Shown: one piece after another, positions 22,748-30,472 of the stretch
Numbering within the stretch: position 1 is the stretch's first letter
Layout of the letters: every line of letters starts with the position of its first letter
Source: Bacillus altitudinis 41KF2b
Lineage (GTDB): Bacteria; Bacillota; Bacilli; Bacillales; Bacillaceae
Assembly (NCBI RefSeq): GCF_000691145.1
Contig: NZ_ASJC01000008.1
Coordinates: 62,001-126,000 of the forward strand
Reading direction: 5' to 3'
DNA length: 64,000 nt
Made by a program: the position numbers and the translations under genes
The notes under the pieces: generated by a model
Database searches by the model: none
The model's input: only the letters and a program-made list of their open reading frames with translations
Told to the model about the DNA's origin: nothing

Positions 22748-24505
22748 ATGTTTTCAGTATTTGTGAAATTAGGCTGGTTCTTTAAACAAGAGTGGAGGCG
22801 CTATACAATCGCCATTACACTGCTGCTCATTGTGAATGTACTTGAAATGCTGCCACCGAGGTATCTAGGTCAAGCAGTTGATGACATTCGGTCTGGTCAA
22901 TTTACAACATCCAGTATTCTGTTTTACGTAACCATTTTTTGCTTACTTGGTGTCAGTGTCTATGCGCTCACTTATTTTTGGATGTACCAGTTATTTGGCG
23001 GCGCGAATGTCATGGAACGTGTGATGCGCGGAAAATTAATGCGCCACTTACTTAAGATGACACCCACCTTTTATGAAAAGAAAAAAACCGGAAATCTAAT
23101 GGCACTAGGTACAAATGATTTGAATGCTGTGGCTTTAACAACAGGATTTGGCGTTTTAACATTAGTCGATTCCACTGCTTACATGCTGATGATCTTTTTT
23201 ACGATGGGACTGACGATCAGCTGGAAATTAACTTTAATGGCCATTATTCCGATGCCGCTGATGGCGATTTTGATAGCGTTTTATGGCAGTAAAATTCATG
23301 AACGCTTTACAGTCGCTCAAGATGCATTTGGTGATATGAATGATCGTGTATTAGAATCAGTTGCCGGCGTTCGGGTGATTCGGTCTTTTGTACAGGAAAA
23401 ACAAGATGTGAATCGCTTTCGAGAAATGACAGATGATGTTTTTCAAAAAAATATGAGAGTGGCGATCATTGATTCATTGTTTGAGCCGACGGTGAAATTG
23501 CTTGTGGGGATCAGTTATTTAATCGGTATCGGTTACGGCGCATATCTTGTGTTCCAAAGTGATTTAACCATTGGTGAGCTTGTTGCATTTAACGTCTATC
23601 TGGGGATGATGATCTGGCCAATGTTTGCCATTGGTGAATTGATTAATATCATGCAAAGAGGAAATGCCTCATTAGACCGGTTGAATCATACACTCAGTTA
23701 TCAACCGGATGTAACTGACGTAGCCAAGCCAAAAACATTACAAGAGCCTGGCGATATTCGATTTGAACATGTGACATTTAGGTATCCAACTTCCTCTAAA
23801 GATAATCTAACGGATGTCTCCTTTACTGTACGAAAAGGGCAAACGATTGGTATTACAGGAAAAACGGGAAGCGGAAAAACAACGATTGTCAAACAGCTTC
23901 TTCGTCAGTATCCGACAGGTGATGGAAAGATCTTGTTTTCAGGTGTTCCAATTGAGGACATTGAATTGGATCAACTGTTCCAATGGATTGGCTATGTTCC
24001 GCAAGATCATGTCCTTTTCTCTAAAAGTGTAGAAGAGAATATGCGTTTCGGTCATAGAGACGCGAGAGAAGCTGAATTAGCACAAGCGATTAAAGATGCT
24101 TACTTTGAAAAGGATTTACGCCTTTTACCAGAAGGCTTGGAAACCATGGTTGGAGAAAAGGGAGTGGCGCTGTCAGGAGGACAGAAGCAGCGGATTTCCA
24201 TTGCACGTGCTTTATTAATTGATCCAGACATTTTGATTTTGGATGACTCGTTATCTGCAGTTGATGCAAAAACAGAAACGGCTATTTTAGAGAATTTAAG
24301 ACAAAATCGTCATGGAAAAACGACATTTATTACAACCCACCGTCTATCAGCTGTAGAGCATGCGGATCTCATTCTTGTCATGGAAGAAGGACGTATTGTT
24401 CAAAAGGGAACCCATCAAGCGCTTATTCAGCAAGATGGATGGTATAAAGAGCAATTTCTGCGTCAGCAGCTGACAAATCAGCTGGAAGGAGGGGATGAGG
24501 CATGA
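22748..24505 (+). CDS. bmrC: Multidrug ABC exporter half BmrC (YheI)
   Basis: The 585-aa half-transporter has a type I exporter membrane domain (about 15-310, six helices) and a nucleotide-binding domain (about 340-575). Walker A is GKTGSGKTT, the signature is intact (LSGGQKQR) and the H-loop is TTHRLS. Walker B ends ILILDDS, so the catalytic Glu is Asp; this marks the degenerate site of heterodimeric exporters, as in B. subtilis BmrC. Its stop overlaps the bmrD start by 4 nt (ATGA). AAAAGGAGAG precedes the ATG. It exports antibiotics and dyes together with BmrD. Confidence 0.93.
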   Translation: MFSVFVKLGWFFKQEWRRYTIAITLLLIVNVLEMLPPRYLGQAVDDIRSGQFTTSSILFYVTIFCLLGVSVYALTYFWMYQLFGGANVMERVMRGKLMRHLLKMTPTFYEKKKTGNLMALGTNDLNAVALTTGFGVLTLVDSTAYMLMIFFTMGLTISWKLTLMAIIPMPLMAILIAFYGSKIHERFTVAQDAFGDMNDRVLESVAGVRVIRSFVQEKQDVNRFREMTDDVFQKNMRVAIIDSLFEPTVKLLVGISYLIGIGYGAYLVFQSDLTIGELVAFNVYLGMMIWPMFAIGELINIMQRGNASLDRLNHTLSYQPDVTDVAKPKTLQEPGDIRFEHVTFRYPTSSKDNLTDVSFTVRKGQTIGITGKTGSGKTTIVKQLLRQYPTGDGKILFSGVPIEDIELDQLFQWIGYVPQDHVLFSKSVEENMRFGHRDAREAELAQAIKDAYFEKDLRLLPEGLETMVGEKGVALSGGQKQRISIARALLIDPDILILDDSLSAVDAKTETAILENLRQNRHGKTTFITTHRLSAVEHADLILVMEEGRIVQKGTHQALIQQDGWYKEQFLRQQLTNQLEGGDEA

Positions 24506-26517
24506 CAACAGGGAGAAGACTTCTTGCCTATGCACTCCTATATAAAAAAGTATTGTCTGTTGCTTTGATCTTTCTGATCATTGCAGTTGGTGCTGAGTTG
24601 ACAGGACCTTTCATTGGGAAAAAAATGATTGATGATCATATTTTAGGTGTAGAAAAACCGTATGTTGAGGTAAATGAAAAAACAGATAAAACGGTTTATT
24701 ACCAGGGAAATAACTATATAAGAAGTGACCGGCTACAGAATCAAAATGAAGATGGAAAGCAAATCAATGTCGTGCAAGTCGGATTTGGGTACTATTTTGT
24801 GAATGAACCGATTCGCTTTGACGGGAGCCGGACAATAGAAGGGGATCAGCTCACCATTGAAAATGGGAGCGAGCGTGAGACGTATCAGGTACAGCGTTTA
24901 TCCAAAGAGGAAATCTTCGCTTTTTATCAGCCGGAAATCAGTGGTTTGGTGCAGCTTGTTCTATTTTATTTTGGGATGCTCGTCATTGCGATTTTCTTTC
25001 AATATGGGCAGCACTATTTACTCCAGCGTATTGCAAATCGCATTATTCAAAAAATGCGAGTGGACGTATTTGAACATATTCAAACGCTTCCGATTCGGTA
25101 TTTTGATAATTTACCGGCTGGAAAGGTTGTCGCGCGGATTACCAATGACACAGAAACCATTCGTGATTTATATGTCACAGTACTAGCGAATTTCGTCACG
25201 AGTGCCATTTACATGATTGGCATTTATATCGCCATGTTTTTATTAAATGTGAAGCTGGCGCTCATTTGTTTAGTGGCTGTTCCGATTATTTTCCTATGGT
25301 CGATGACTTACAGAAAGTTTGCGTCGGTTTACAATCATCGCATTCGATCCATCATCAGTGAAATTAATGCCAAGCTAAATGAAGCCATTCAAGGAATGAC
25401 GATTATTCAAGCATTTCGACATGAACAAGCAACAAAAGAAGAATTTGATGAGCTGAATAACAATCACTTTCGATATCAGCGAAAGATGCTTCATTTAAAT
25501 TCACTACTCTCACATAACTTGGTGAATCTGCTTCGGAACTTAGCATATGTCGCACTCATTTGGTATTTTGGCGGTGCGTCCTTAAGTGCCACGGGCATTG
25601 TATCGATTGGGGTGCTCTATGCATTTGTCGATTATTTAAATCGTTTGTTCCAGCCGATTACAGGCATTGTGAATCAATTTTCTAGATTAGAATTAGCAAG
25701 GGTTTCATCTGAACGGGTCTTTCGATTATTAGATGAGCCTGGTACTGAAGTGGAAGAACCGGTTCAGAAGAAAATCGAGGGGCACGTTCAATTTCAGGAT
25801 GTTACCTTTGCGTATAATGAAGGGAAAAATGTATTAAAGAACATCACCTTTGAGGCGAAAAAAGGTCAGACGGTGGCACTCGTTGGACATACCGGTTCTG
25901 GGAAAAGTTCGATCATGAATTTGCTACTGCGTTTTTATGATATTCAGCATGGGGATATCCTCATTGATGGAAAAAGCATCTATGATCAGTCGCGCCAAAC
26001 GTTGCGTAAACAAATGGGCATTGTACTTCAAGATCCTTATTTATTTTCTGGAACGATCGCATCCAATGTCAGTTTAGGAAATGAAGACATTAAAAGAGAA
26101 ACGATTGAAACATCGTTAAAGCAAGTGGGCGCAGCAGAACTATTAAAGCATTTGCCTGAAGGTTTTGATGAACCAGTTGTTGAAAAGGGGAGTACTCTTT
26201 CCTCTGGGGAGCGTCAATTGATTTCATTTGCCCGTGCACTGGCATACGATCCAGCGATCTTAATTCTAGATGAAGCGACGGCTAACATCGATACAGAAAC
26301 AGAAGCCATCATTCAACGGGCACTAGATGTCGTCAAAGAAGGACGAACCACTTTTGTCATTGCACACCGATTATCTACTATTAAGAAAGCTGACATGATT
26401 TTGGTGTTAGAAAAGGGTGAGATTGTCGAGCGCGGCAGCCACGAAGAGCTCATGGAGCAAGGCGGACTGTATGCGCAAATGTACGAATTACAAAAGGGAG
26501 CTGTGACGAGCAGCTGA
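24502..26517 (+). CDS. bmrD: Multidrug ABC exporter half BmrD (YheH)
   Basis: The 671-aa partner of BmrC. Between the first two membrane helices it has an extracellular insertion of about 90 residues (about 48-140, KPYVEVNEKTDKTVYYQGNNYIR...), typical of BmrD. The nucleotide-binding domain (about 430-660) has Walker A GHTGSGKSS, a degenerate signature LSSGERQL and a canonical Walker B ILILDEAT with catalytic Glu. Together the pair form one competent and one degenerate ATP site. It overlaps bmrC by 4 nt and ends at a strong terminator. Confidence 0.93.
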   Translation: MTTGRRLLAYALLYKKVLSVALIFLIIAVGAELTGPFIGKKMIDDHILGVEKPYVEVNEKTDKTVYYQGNNYIRSDRLQNQNEDGKQINVVQVGFGYYFVNEPIRFDGSRTIEGDQLTIENGSERETYQVQRLSKEEIFAFYQPEISGLVQLVLFYFGMLVIAIFFQYGQHYLLQRIANRIIQKMRVDVFEHIQTLPIRYFDNLPAGKVVARITNDTETIRDLYVTVLANFVTSAIYMIGIYIAMFLLNVKLALICLVAVPIIFLWSMTYRKFASVYNHRIRSIISEINAKLNEAIQGMTIIQAFRHEQATKEEFDELNNNHFRYQRKMLHLNSLLSHNLVNLLRNLAYVALIWYFGGASLSATGIVSIGVLYAFVDYLNRLFQPITGIVNQFSRLELARVSSERVFRLLDEPGTEVEEPVQKKIEGHVQFQDVTFAYNEGKNVLKNITFEAKKGQTVALVGHTGSGKSSIMNLLLRFYDIQHGDILIDGKSIYDQSRQTLRKQMGIVLQDPYLFSGTIASNVSLGNEDIKRETIETSLKQVGAAELLKHLPEGFDEPVVEKGSTLSSGERQLISFARALAYDPAILILDEATANIDTETEAIIQRALDVVKEGRTTFVIAHRLSTIKKADMILVLEKGEIVERGSHEELMEQGGLYAQMYELQKGAVTSS

Positions 26518-26530
26518 TAGGATGAGCAGC

Positions 26531-26563
26531 AAAAGCCTCTTTCAATTTGAAAGAGGCTTTTTT
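26531..26563 (+). terminator. Terminator of the bmr operon
   Basis: Near-perfect palindrome AAAAGCCTCTTTCAA (26531-26545) / TTGAAAGAGGCTTTT (26547-26561) with T tail. Confidence 0.9.
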
Positions 26564-26573
26564 CATGGCAATG

Positions 26574-26610
26574 AAAAAAGTCGAGGCTTCATGAAATGAT
26601 CTCGACTTTT
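26574..26610 (-). terminator. Terminator of yheG
   Basis: On the minus strand AAAAGTCGAG (26601-26610) and CTCGACTTTT (26576-26585) form a 10-bp stem with a T-rich tail. It lies 34 bp after the yheG stop. Confidence 0.8.
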
Positions 26611-26643
26611 ACTGGTTGTATATCATTTACACGAACTAAATGG

Positions 26644-27261
26644 TCAATAAGCTATACCGACGCGTTGATGCACAAATTCCTTTGAGTTTAACTGCTGATA
26701 CAAAAAGTGTGCGGTATCTTCAACTGAAATTTTCTGTCCATCTATAGGGAGAAAATTCTTTTCATAGCGATATGACCGTGTCACTTCTCCATCTGGTAAA
26801 TAGGTTGGGCAAATGATTGTCCAATCTAGTTCAGTTGATTGAAGAATTTCAAATGCTTTGGCATGTTCTTTAGCAGCTCGGGAAGTGGTTCGCCTTGATT
26901 CATTTGTTTCAAAGCGGTAAAGCTCAGGCTGCTGCCTTGCTTTTAAAATCCCCGCAGTGCCAATCGTTATAATTCTTGATGTTCCTGTTTGCTTCATGGC
27001 TTGTACGATATGCTCCATTGAAACAGATAAAGTATCATCACCATCTGTTGATAGACAGCTCACGACAATATCTGATCCTTTAATCGTTTCAAGCACATCC
27101 TCTTGATTTCTGGAATTGCCGGTGACTTGAAACATACCCGCAAGCATTTCTTCCCGGTTTGTCCGAATTAACGAGCGAACCATGTAACGATCATCTTCTT
27201 TTACGAAACGAAGAAATGCTTGTCCTACACGTCCATGAGCACCGAAAAGAGCTATTTTCAT
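26644..27261 (-). CDS. yheG: NAD(P)-binding Rossmann protein (YheG)
   Basis: The 205-aa protein belongs to the atypical short-chain dehydrogenase/NmrA-like group. It starts MKIALFGAHGRVGQAFLRFV, with a GxxGxxG nucleotide-binding loop at about 7-13, followed by DIVVSCLSTDGDD, RIITIGTAGIL and TIICPTYLPDGEVTRSY. It lacks a clear YxxxK active site, so it may be a sugar epimerase relative or NAD(P)-dependent sensor. Position matches B. subtilis YheG (206 aa). The substrate is unknown. Confidence 0.85.
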   Translation of the reverse strand: MKIALFGAHGRVGQAFLRFVKEDDRYMVRSLIRTNREEMLAGMFQVTGNSRNQEDVLETIKGSDIVVSCLSTDGDDTLSVSMEHIVQAMKQTGTSRIITIGTAGILKARQQPELYRFETNESRRTTSRAAKEHAKAFEILQSTELDWTIICPTYLPDGEVTRSYRYEKNFLPIDGQKISVEDTAHFLYQQLNSKEFVHQRVGIAY

Positions 27262-27317
27262 CTGATCGATCCCTCCACTACATACTATAAGTGAAAAGAA
27301 CTTAAAATGGTACAGTT

Positions 27318-27434
27318 TTATGTCATGCTTTTTTTATAAAGATGAAAGGACCGAATACTATGAGCATATTCACATAATAGAGAGAGACCGACAAATTGTA
27401 GAAGTTCAAAATTCACACCTGAAATAATGTCCAT
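27318..27434 (-). CDS. yheF: Small protein at the yheF position
   Basis: A 38-codon ORF on the minus strand starts at ATG 27432-27434, 8 nt after AAAGGAG. The product begins MDIISGVNFELLQFVGLSLL and ends KKSMT; it has an amphipathic or hydrophobic N-terminal half and a basic tail. B. subtilis has the tiny gene yheF between yheG and sspB, so position and size fit. No function is known. The good SD supports translation. Confidence 0.6.
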   Translation of the reverse strand: MDIISGVNFELLQFVGLSLLCEYAHSIRSFHLYKKSMT

Positions 27435-27493
27435 GAAGATCCGCTCCTTTCTAATACATCATATGAATTCAAAAGGAATCGGTGAGGGATAAA

Positions 27494-27527
27494 ACCAAAA
27501 AAAGAAGACACCATAAGAGGTGCCTTC
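27494..27527 (-). terminator. Terminator after sspB
   Basis: On the minus strand GAAGGCACC (27519-27527) and GGTGTCTTC (27504-27512) form a 9-bp stem (one mismatch) followed by a T7 run. Confidence 0.88.
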
Positions 27528-27545
27528 TATGATCCAGATATGAAA

Positions 27546-27749
27546 TTAAGCTTTTGTTCCGCCAAGGTTTTGCTGAGCGTAAGATACAAGACGTTTAGTG
27601 ATTTCTCCACCAACTGAACCGTTAGCACGAGCTGTTGTTTCTGCTCCAAGGTTTACACCAAACTCAGAAGCGATTTCGTATTTCATTTGATCGATTGCTT
27701 GCGCTGCTCCAGGAACTAGTAATTGATTTGAACTATTAGAATTTGCCAT
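27546..27749 (-). CDS. sspB: Alpha/beta-type small acid-soluble spore protein
   Basis: The 67-aa alpha/beta SASP begins [20 protein letters not shown] and carries the conserved [34 protein letters not shown] core. The GPR protease cleavage region is EIASEF and the DNA-binding helix follows Gly-Ser-Val-Gly-Gly-Glu-Ile-Thr-Lys. It coats spore DNA in the forespore and protects it from UV and heat; germination proteolysis releases amino acids. AAAGGAG lies 12 nt before the ATG. A sigma-G-like promoter and a leader containing a tRNA-like fold precede it. Position identifies sspB. Confidence 0.95.
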   Translation of the reverse strand: MANSNSSNQLLVPGAAQAIDQMKYEIASEFGVNLGAETTARANGSVGGEITKRLVSYAQQNLGGTKA

Positions 27750-27781
27750 GATGTGAATCTCCTTTTTATATATGATTTTTT

Positions 27782-27845
27782 TGGTTGGGTTTGCTGGAGT
27801 CGCACCAGCGAAATGACCAAGTCATTTGCCACTTGGCGAAACCCA
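27782..27845 (-). ncRNA. tRNA-Gln-like cloverleaf in the sspB mRNA leader
   Basis: On the minus strand 64 nt fold like a shortened tRNA. The 7-bp acceptor stem is TGGGTTT (27845-27839) with AAACCCA (27792-27786), then A and CCA (27784-27782). A 3-bp D-like arm is GCC/GGC. A 7-bp middle stem AAATGAC/GTCATTT closes on a three-base loop TTG (27820-27818). The T arm is GCTGG-TGCGACT-CCAGC (27809-27793). The 5' end (TGGG...CGCCAAG) and T arm recall tRNA-Gln(UUG). The anticodon loop is too short for a decoding tRNA, so this is a pseudo-tRNA or structural leader. Confidence 0.72.
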
Positions 27846-27869
27846 ATGCGGTAACTGCTTTGTACTAAA

Positions 27870-27898
27870 TATTATGGTTCGCTACGAAAAAAACATAC
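27870..27898 (-). promoter_or_regulatory. Candidate sigma-G promoter of sspB
   Basis: On the minus strand GTATG (27894-27898), 17-bp spacer, CATAATA (27870-27876) match forespore sigma-G elements. Predicted transcription starts about 27862, so the tRNA-like fold is transcribed as leader. Confidence 0.6.
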
Positions 27899-27934
27899 GG
27901 AAAAAGAACATGGTAAATGTTGTTTTCACATACA

Positions 27935-27962
27935 AAAAACCACCACCCAATGGTGATGGTTT
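27935..27962 (-). terminator. Terminator after msmX
   Basis: On the minus strand AACCATCACC pairs with GGTGGTGGTT (10 bp, one G-T), followed by a T6 run. Confidence 0.82.
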
Positions 27963-27975
27963 GTGGAACGTCTTC

Positions 27976-29082
27976 TTATTCAGCTGAGCGGATGCGCAGC
28001 TCAGTCTCTGTATCAAAGAAGTGAGCTTTATTCATATCAATGGCAAGAGGGATCGTCTGACCTGCCTGAATATCTGTGCGAGAATCAACTCGTGCAATAA
28101 ACGTTTGACCAGCGAGAGAAGAATAAAGCATCGTTTCGGCTCCCATTAATTCAGCCACTTCTACGTTTGCTTCAATTTTTGTTCCTTCAGAAGCCTCTAT
28201 AAACACAGGCTCATCATGGAAATCTTCTGGTCTGATGCCTAGAATCACATCTTTTCCGATATAGCCCTGACTGCGTAATACTTTCATTTTTCCTTCTGGT
28301 ACACGAATGTGCGTATTCCCAATGGCAATGGCTCCGTCAGACAGTTTTCCTGTAAAAAAGTTCATCGCTGGAGAGCCAATAAATCCTCCTACAAAGACAT
28401 TCTCTGGGTTTTCATACACATCCTTTGGTGCGCCAACCTGCTGAATAAAGCCATCTTTCATGACAACAAGCCGAGTAGCCATTGTCATGGCTTCTGTTTG
28501 ATCGTGTGTGACATAGATGAATGTCGTCTGCAGCCGCTGATGAAGTTTAGAAATTTCGGCACGCATCTGAACACGAAGTTTAGCATCTAAATTAGAGAGA
28601 GGTTCATCCAAAAGAAAGACTTTTGCATCTCGCACAATGGCCCTTCCAAGTGCAACACGCTGTCTTTGACCTCCAGACAATGCCTTAGGTTTTCGATCTA
28701 AGTATTGTTCAAGCCCTAATATTTTCGCAGCGTTTCGTACCCGCTCATCAATTTCTGCTTTAGGAAATTTTCGAAGCTTTAATCCAAAAGCCATATTATC
28801 GTACACATTCATATGAGGGTATAAGGCATAGTTTTGGAAAACCATCGCAATATCCCGATCTTTTGGTGCCACATCATTCATTCGCTTGCCGTCTAATAGA
28901 AAATCCCCTTGTGAAATTTCTTCAAGGCCTGCAATCATGCGGAGGGTTGTTGATTTTCCGCACCCAGATGGACCAACAAACACAATAAATTCTTTATCCT
29001 CAATATGTAGATTAAAGTTATCTACTGCTGTTACTTTGTTATCATACACTTTATAAATTTGATTCAGTATCATTTCAGCCAT
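27976..29082 (-). CDS. msmX: MsmX-type multi-sugar ABC transporter ATPase
   Basis: The 368-aa CUT1-family ATPase has Walker A GPSGCGKST (about 37-45), Q-loop, signature LSGGQRQRVALGRA, Walker B VFLLDEPLSNLDAKLR, H-loop VTHDQTEAM, and the C-terminal MalK-like OB regulatory domain (about 240-368; ILGIRPEDF, VEVAELMGAE). B. subtilis MsmX energises several oligosaccharide importers encoded elsewhere (365 aa). A cre-like site just upstream fits CcpA control. In B. subtilis msmX is not next to sspB but is paired with yxkF, as here, so the pair appears relocated. Confidence 0.92.
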   Translation of the reverse strand: MAEMILNQIYKVYDNKVTAVDNFNLHIEDKEFIVFVGPSGCGKSTTLRMIAGLEEISQGDFLLDGKRMNDVAPKDRDIAMVFQNYALYPHMNVYDNMAFGLKLRKFPKAEIDERVRNAAKILGLEQYLDRKPKALSGGQRQRVALGRAIVRDAKVFLLDEPLSNLDAKLRVQMRAEISKLHQRLQTTFIYVTHDQTEAMTMATRLVVMKDGFIQQVGAPKDVYENPENVFVGGFIGSPAMNFFTGKLSDGAIAIGNTHIRVPEGKMKVLRSQGYIGKDVILGIRPEDFHDEPVFIEASEGTKIEANVEVAELMGAETMLYSSLAGQTFIARVDSRTDIQAGQTIPLAIDMNKAHFFDTETELRIRSAE

Positions 29083-29108
29083 AGGTGGTAGCCTCCCAGT
29101 CCTTTTTT

Positions 29109-29122
29109 TGAAAGCGCTTTAC
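29109..29122 (-). promoter_or_regulatory. cre-like CcpA site upstream of msmX
   Basis: TGAAAGCGCTTTAC contains the perfect core GAAAGCGCTTT of a catabolite-responsive element and differs at the 3' CA. On the minus strand a TATAAG (29122-29127) overlaps its edge, so CcpA binding would block the start site. Confidence 0.6.
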
Positions 29123-29221
29123 TTATAAATGAAGTGTATAAAAAGGAAGGGTGTCTGTAAATGGACAACGTGCACAACATCTTATTTTCATTTTTAGGCA
29201 AGGTGCTCATGATAGGATCAT

Positions 29222-30097
29222 TTAAGAAAGATCGAGAAGATTCATCATGAAATAGGCAGCTGACGCTTCTTGAAAATGCCGTATATCTAGTCCTGTCCGT
29301 TCAATAAATTTATCAATCCGATACTGAAGGCTGTTTCGATGAACATATAAAGCTTTTGCTGCCTGCGATGCATTTAAATTACACTGCATATAGGTCGTGA
29401 GAGTCCGGTAAACGTCCCGATCAAAGATTGTTTCTATAAATGCATCTGAAATAGCGGCAGAAACCATGTCTGTATCATGGCGAATGAAAGCAGGTAGACA
29501 TTGATAAAATGTTGCAACCCCTGACCTAAGTTTTCCTTGCTTCAGATGCCATAAAAAGAGCTGATGTTCATTTAATAATCTCATTTTTAAATTTCCATTC
29601 GGCAAATGCAGCTGTCCTTGCATGAAGACAACGTCTGTTAAAAAATCACTTGTGATGGCTTGAGACAAATCATGTAGCTGTTCAAGTTGACCATTTTCTG
29701 ATGTAGCGTTTGTTTGAATGAGCATAGCTGTTTCAGTGCCTGTCCATATGAAATGAATATGTTCGAGGCTGCTGTTCACAGCCTCTTTTATTTGCTGCCT
29801 TTGTTCTGCTTGGTGATCCATTTTAAAAAAATGAACACGGACGGAGTGATCGATGGTGATTGATTTGTTTTCAAAGAGATAGCTGTACCATTTCTGTTCT
29901 TCTTCCGTTTCCTGCGTATGAGGTACATCAATTGGTGTGAGGAATGAATTGAGAAGAAGCGTTTCCCTTTCTGTTAGCTCCGTTTTGTTTACTCCGAATA
30001 TTTCGCCTTCGTCTGTTTGATACCAGAGAGTTTGTTTATCATTTGTTGGTGAACTGATGATATGGTGTCCGTAAACAAGTTTTAGCTTTTCTAACAT
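29222..30097 (-). CDS. yxkF: CdaR/PucR-type HTH regulator (YxkF-like)
   Basis: The 291-aa protein has a poorly conserved N-terminal region and a C-terminal HTH_30 domain (about 235-290; TTYMQCNLNASQAAKALYVHRNSLQYRIDKFIERTGLDIRHFQEASAAYFM), as in the PucR/CdaR families. No GGDEF-like or GAF motif is clear. It lies 139 bp upstream of msmX on the same strand; B. subtilis has the same yxkF-msmX neighbourhood. It may regulate msmX or sugar uptake, but target and signal are unknown. Confidence 0.78.
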   Translation of the reverse strand: MLEKLKLVYGHHIISSPTNDKQTLWYQTDEGEIFGVNKTELTERETLLLNSFLTPIDVPHTQETEEEQKWYSYLFENKSITIDHSVRVHFFKMDHQAEQRQQIKEAVNSSLEHIHFIWTGTETAMLIQTNATSENGQLEQLHDLSQAITSDFLTDVVFMQGQLHLPNGNLKMRLLNEHQLFLWHLKQGKLRSGVATFYQCLPAFIRHDTDMVSAAISDAFIETIFDRDVYRTLTTYMQCNLNASQAAKALYVHRNSLQYRIDKFIERTGLDIRHFQEASAAYFMMNLLDLS

Positions 30098-30117
30098 GGC
30101 GAGGCTCCTTAAACAGT

Positions 30118-30327
30118 TTAATCATACACATGGAATAGCATTAATTCGTGGATTTCTTCTTTTAAGGTTGGTTCAACTTCATGAGGCGGAAGCTGAGAGC
30201 CCCATTCAATATCACCCGTTTTGTGATAAATGCCTTCATAGTGTGAACCATTATGAAAAAAGGATATTTTCCAACCAGGTAATTGCGCTTTTTTAAAGAG
30301 AGGTTTCCATTGAAAATGAGAAATCAT
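30118..30327 (-). CDS. yheE: Conserved small protein YheE
   Basis: The 69-aa soluble protein (MISHFQWKPLFKKAQLPGWKISFFHNGSHYEGIYHKTGDIEW...) matches the YheE/DUF5342 family in length and in its aromatic-rich core. GGAGG lies about 7 nt before the ATG. It lies between the HTH regulator and yheD; in B. subtilis it follows sspB directly, so the msmX pair separates the two here. Function unknown. Confidence 0.8.
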   Translation of the reverse strand: MISHFQWKPLFKKAQLPGWKISFFHNGSHYEGIYHKTGDIEWGSQLPPHEVEPTLKEEIHELMLFHVYD

Positions 30328-30472
30328 ATCATCATTGCCTCCTTGCTTTTATTGATGAAACAATAAATACACACGACAATACGGAAACAACCTTGAACTT
30401 GGTTTTATTGTATCTCATCTGATGAAAAGAGCATAGGGAAAGCACAGATTTCAGAGACATGAAAAGAAATCA

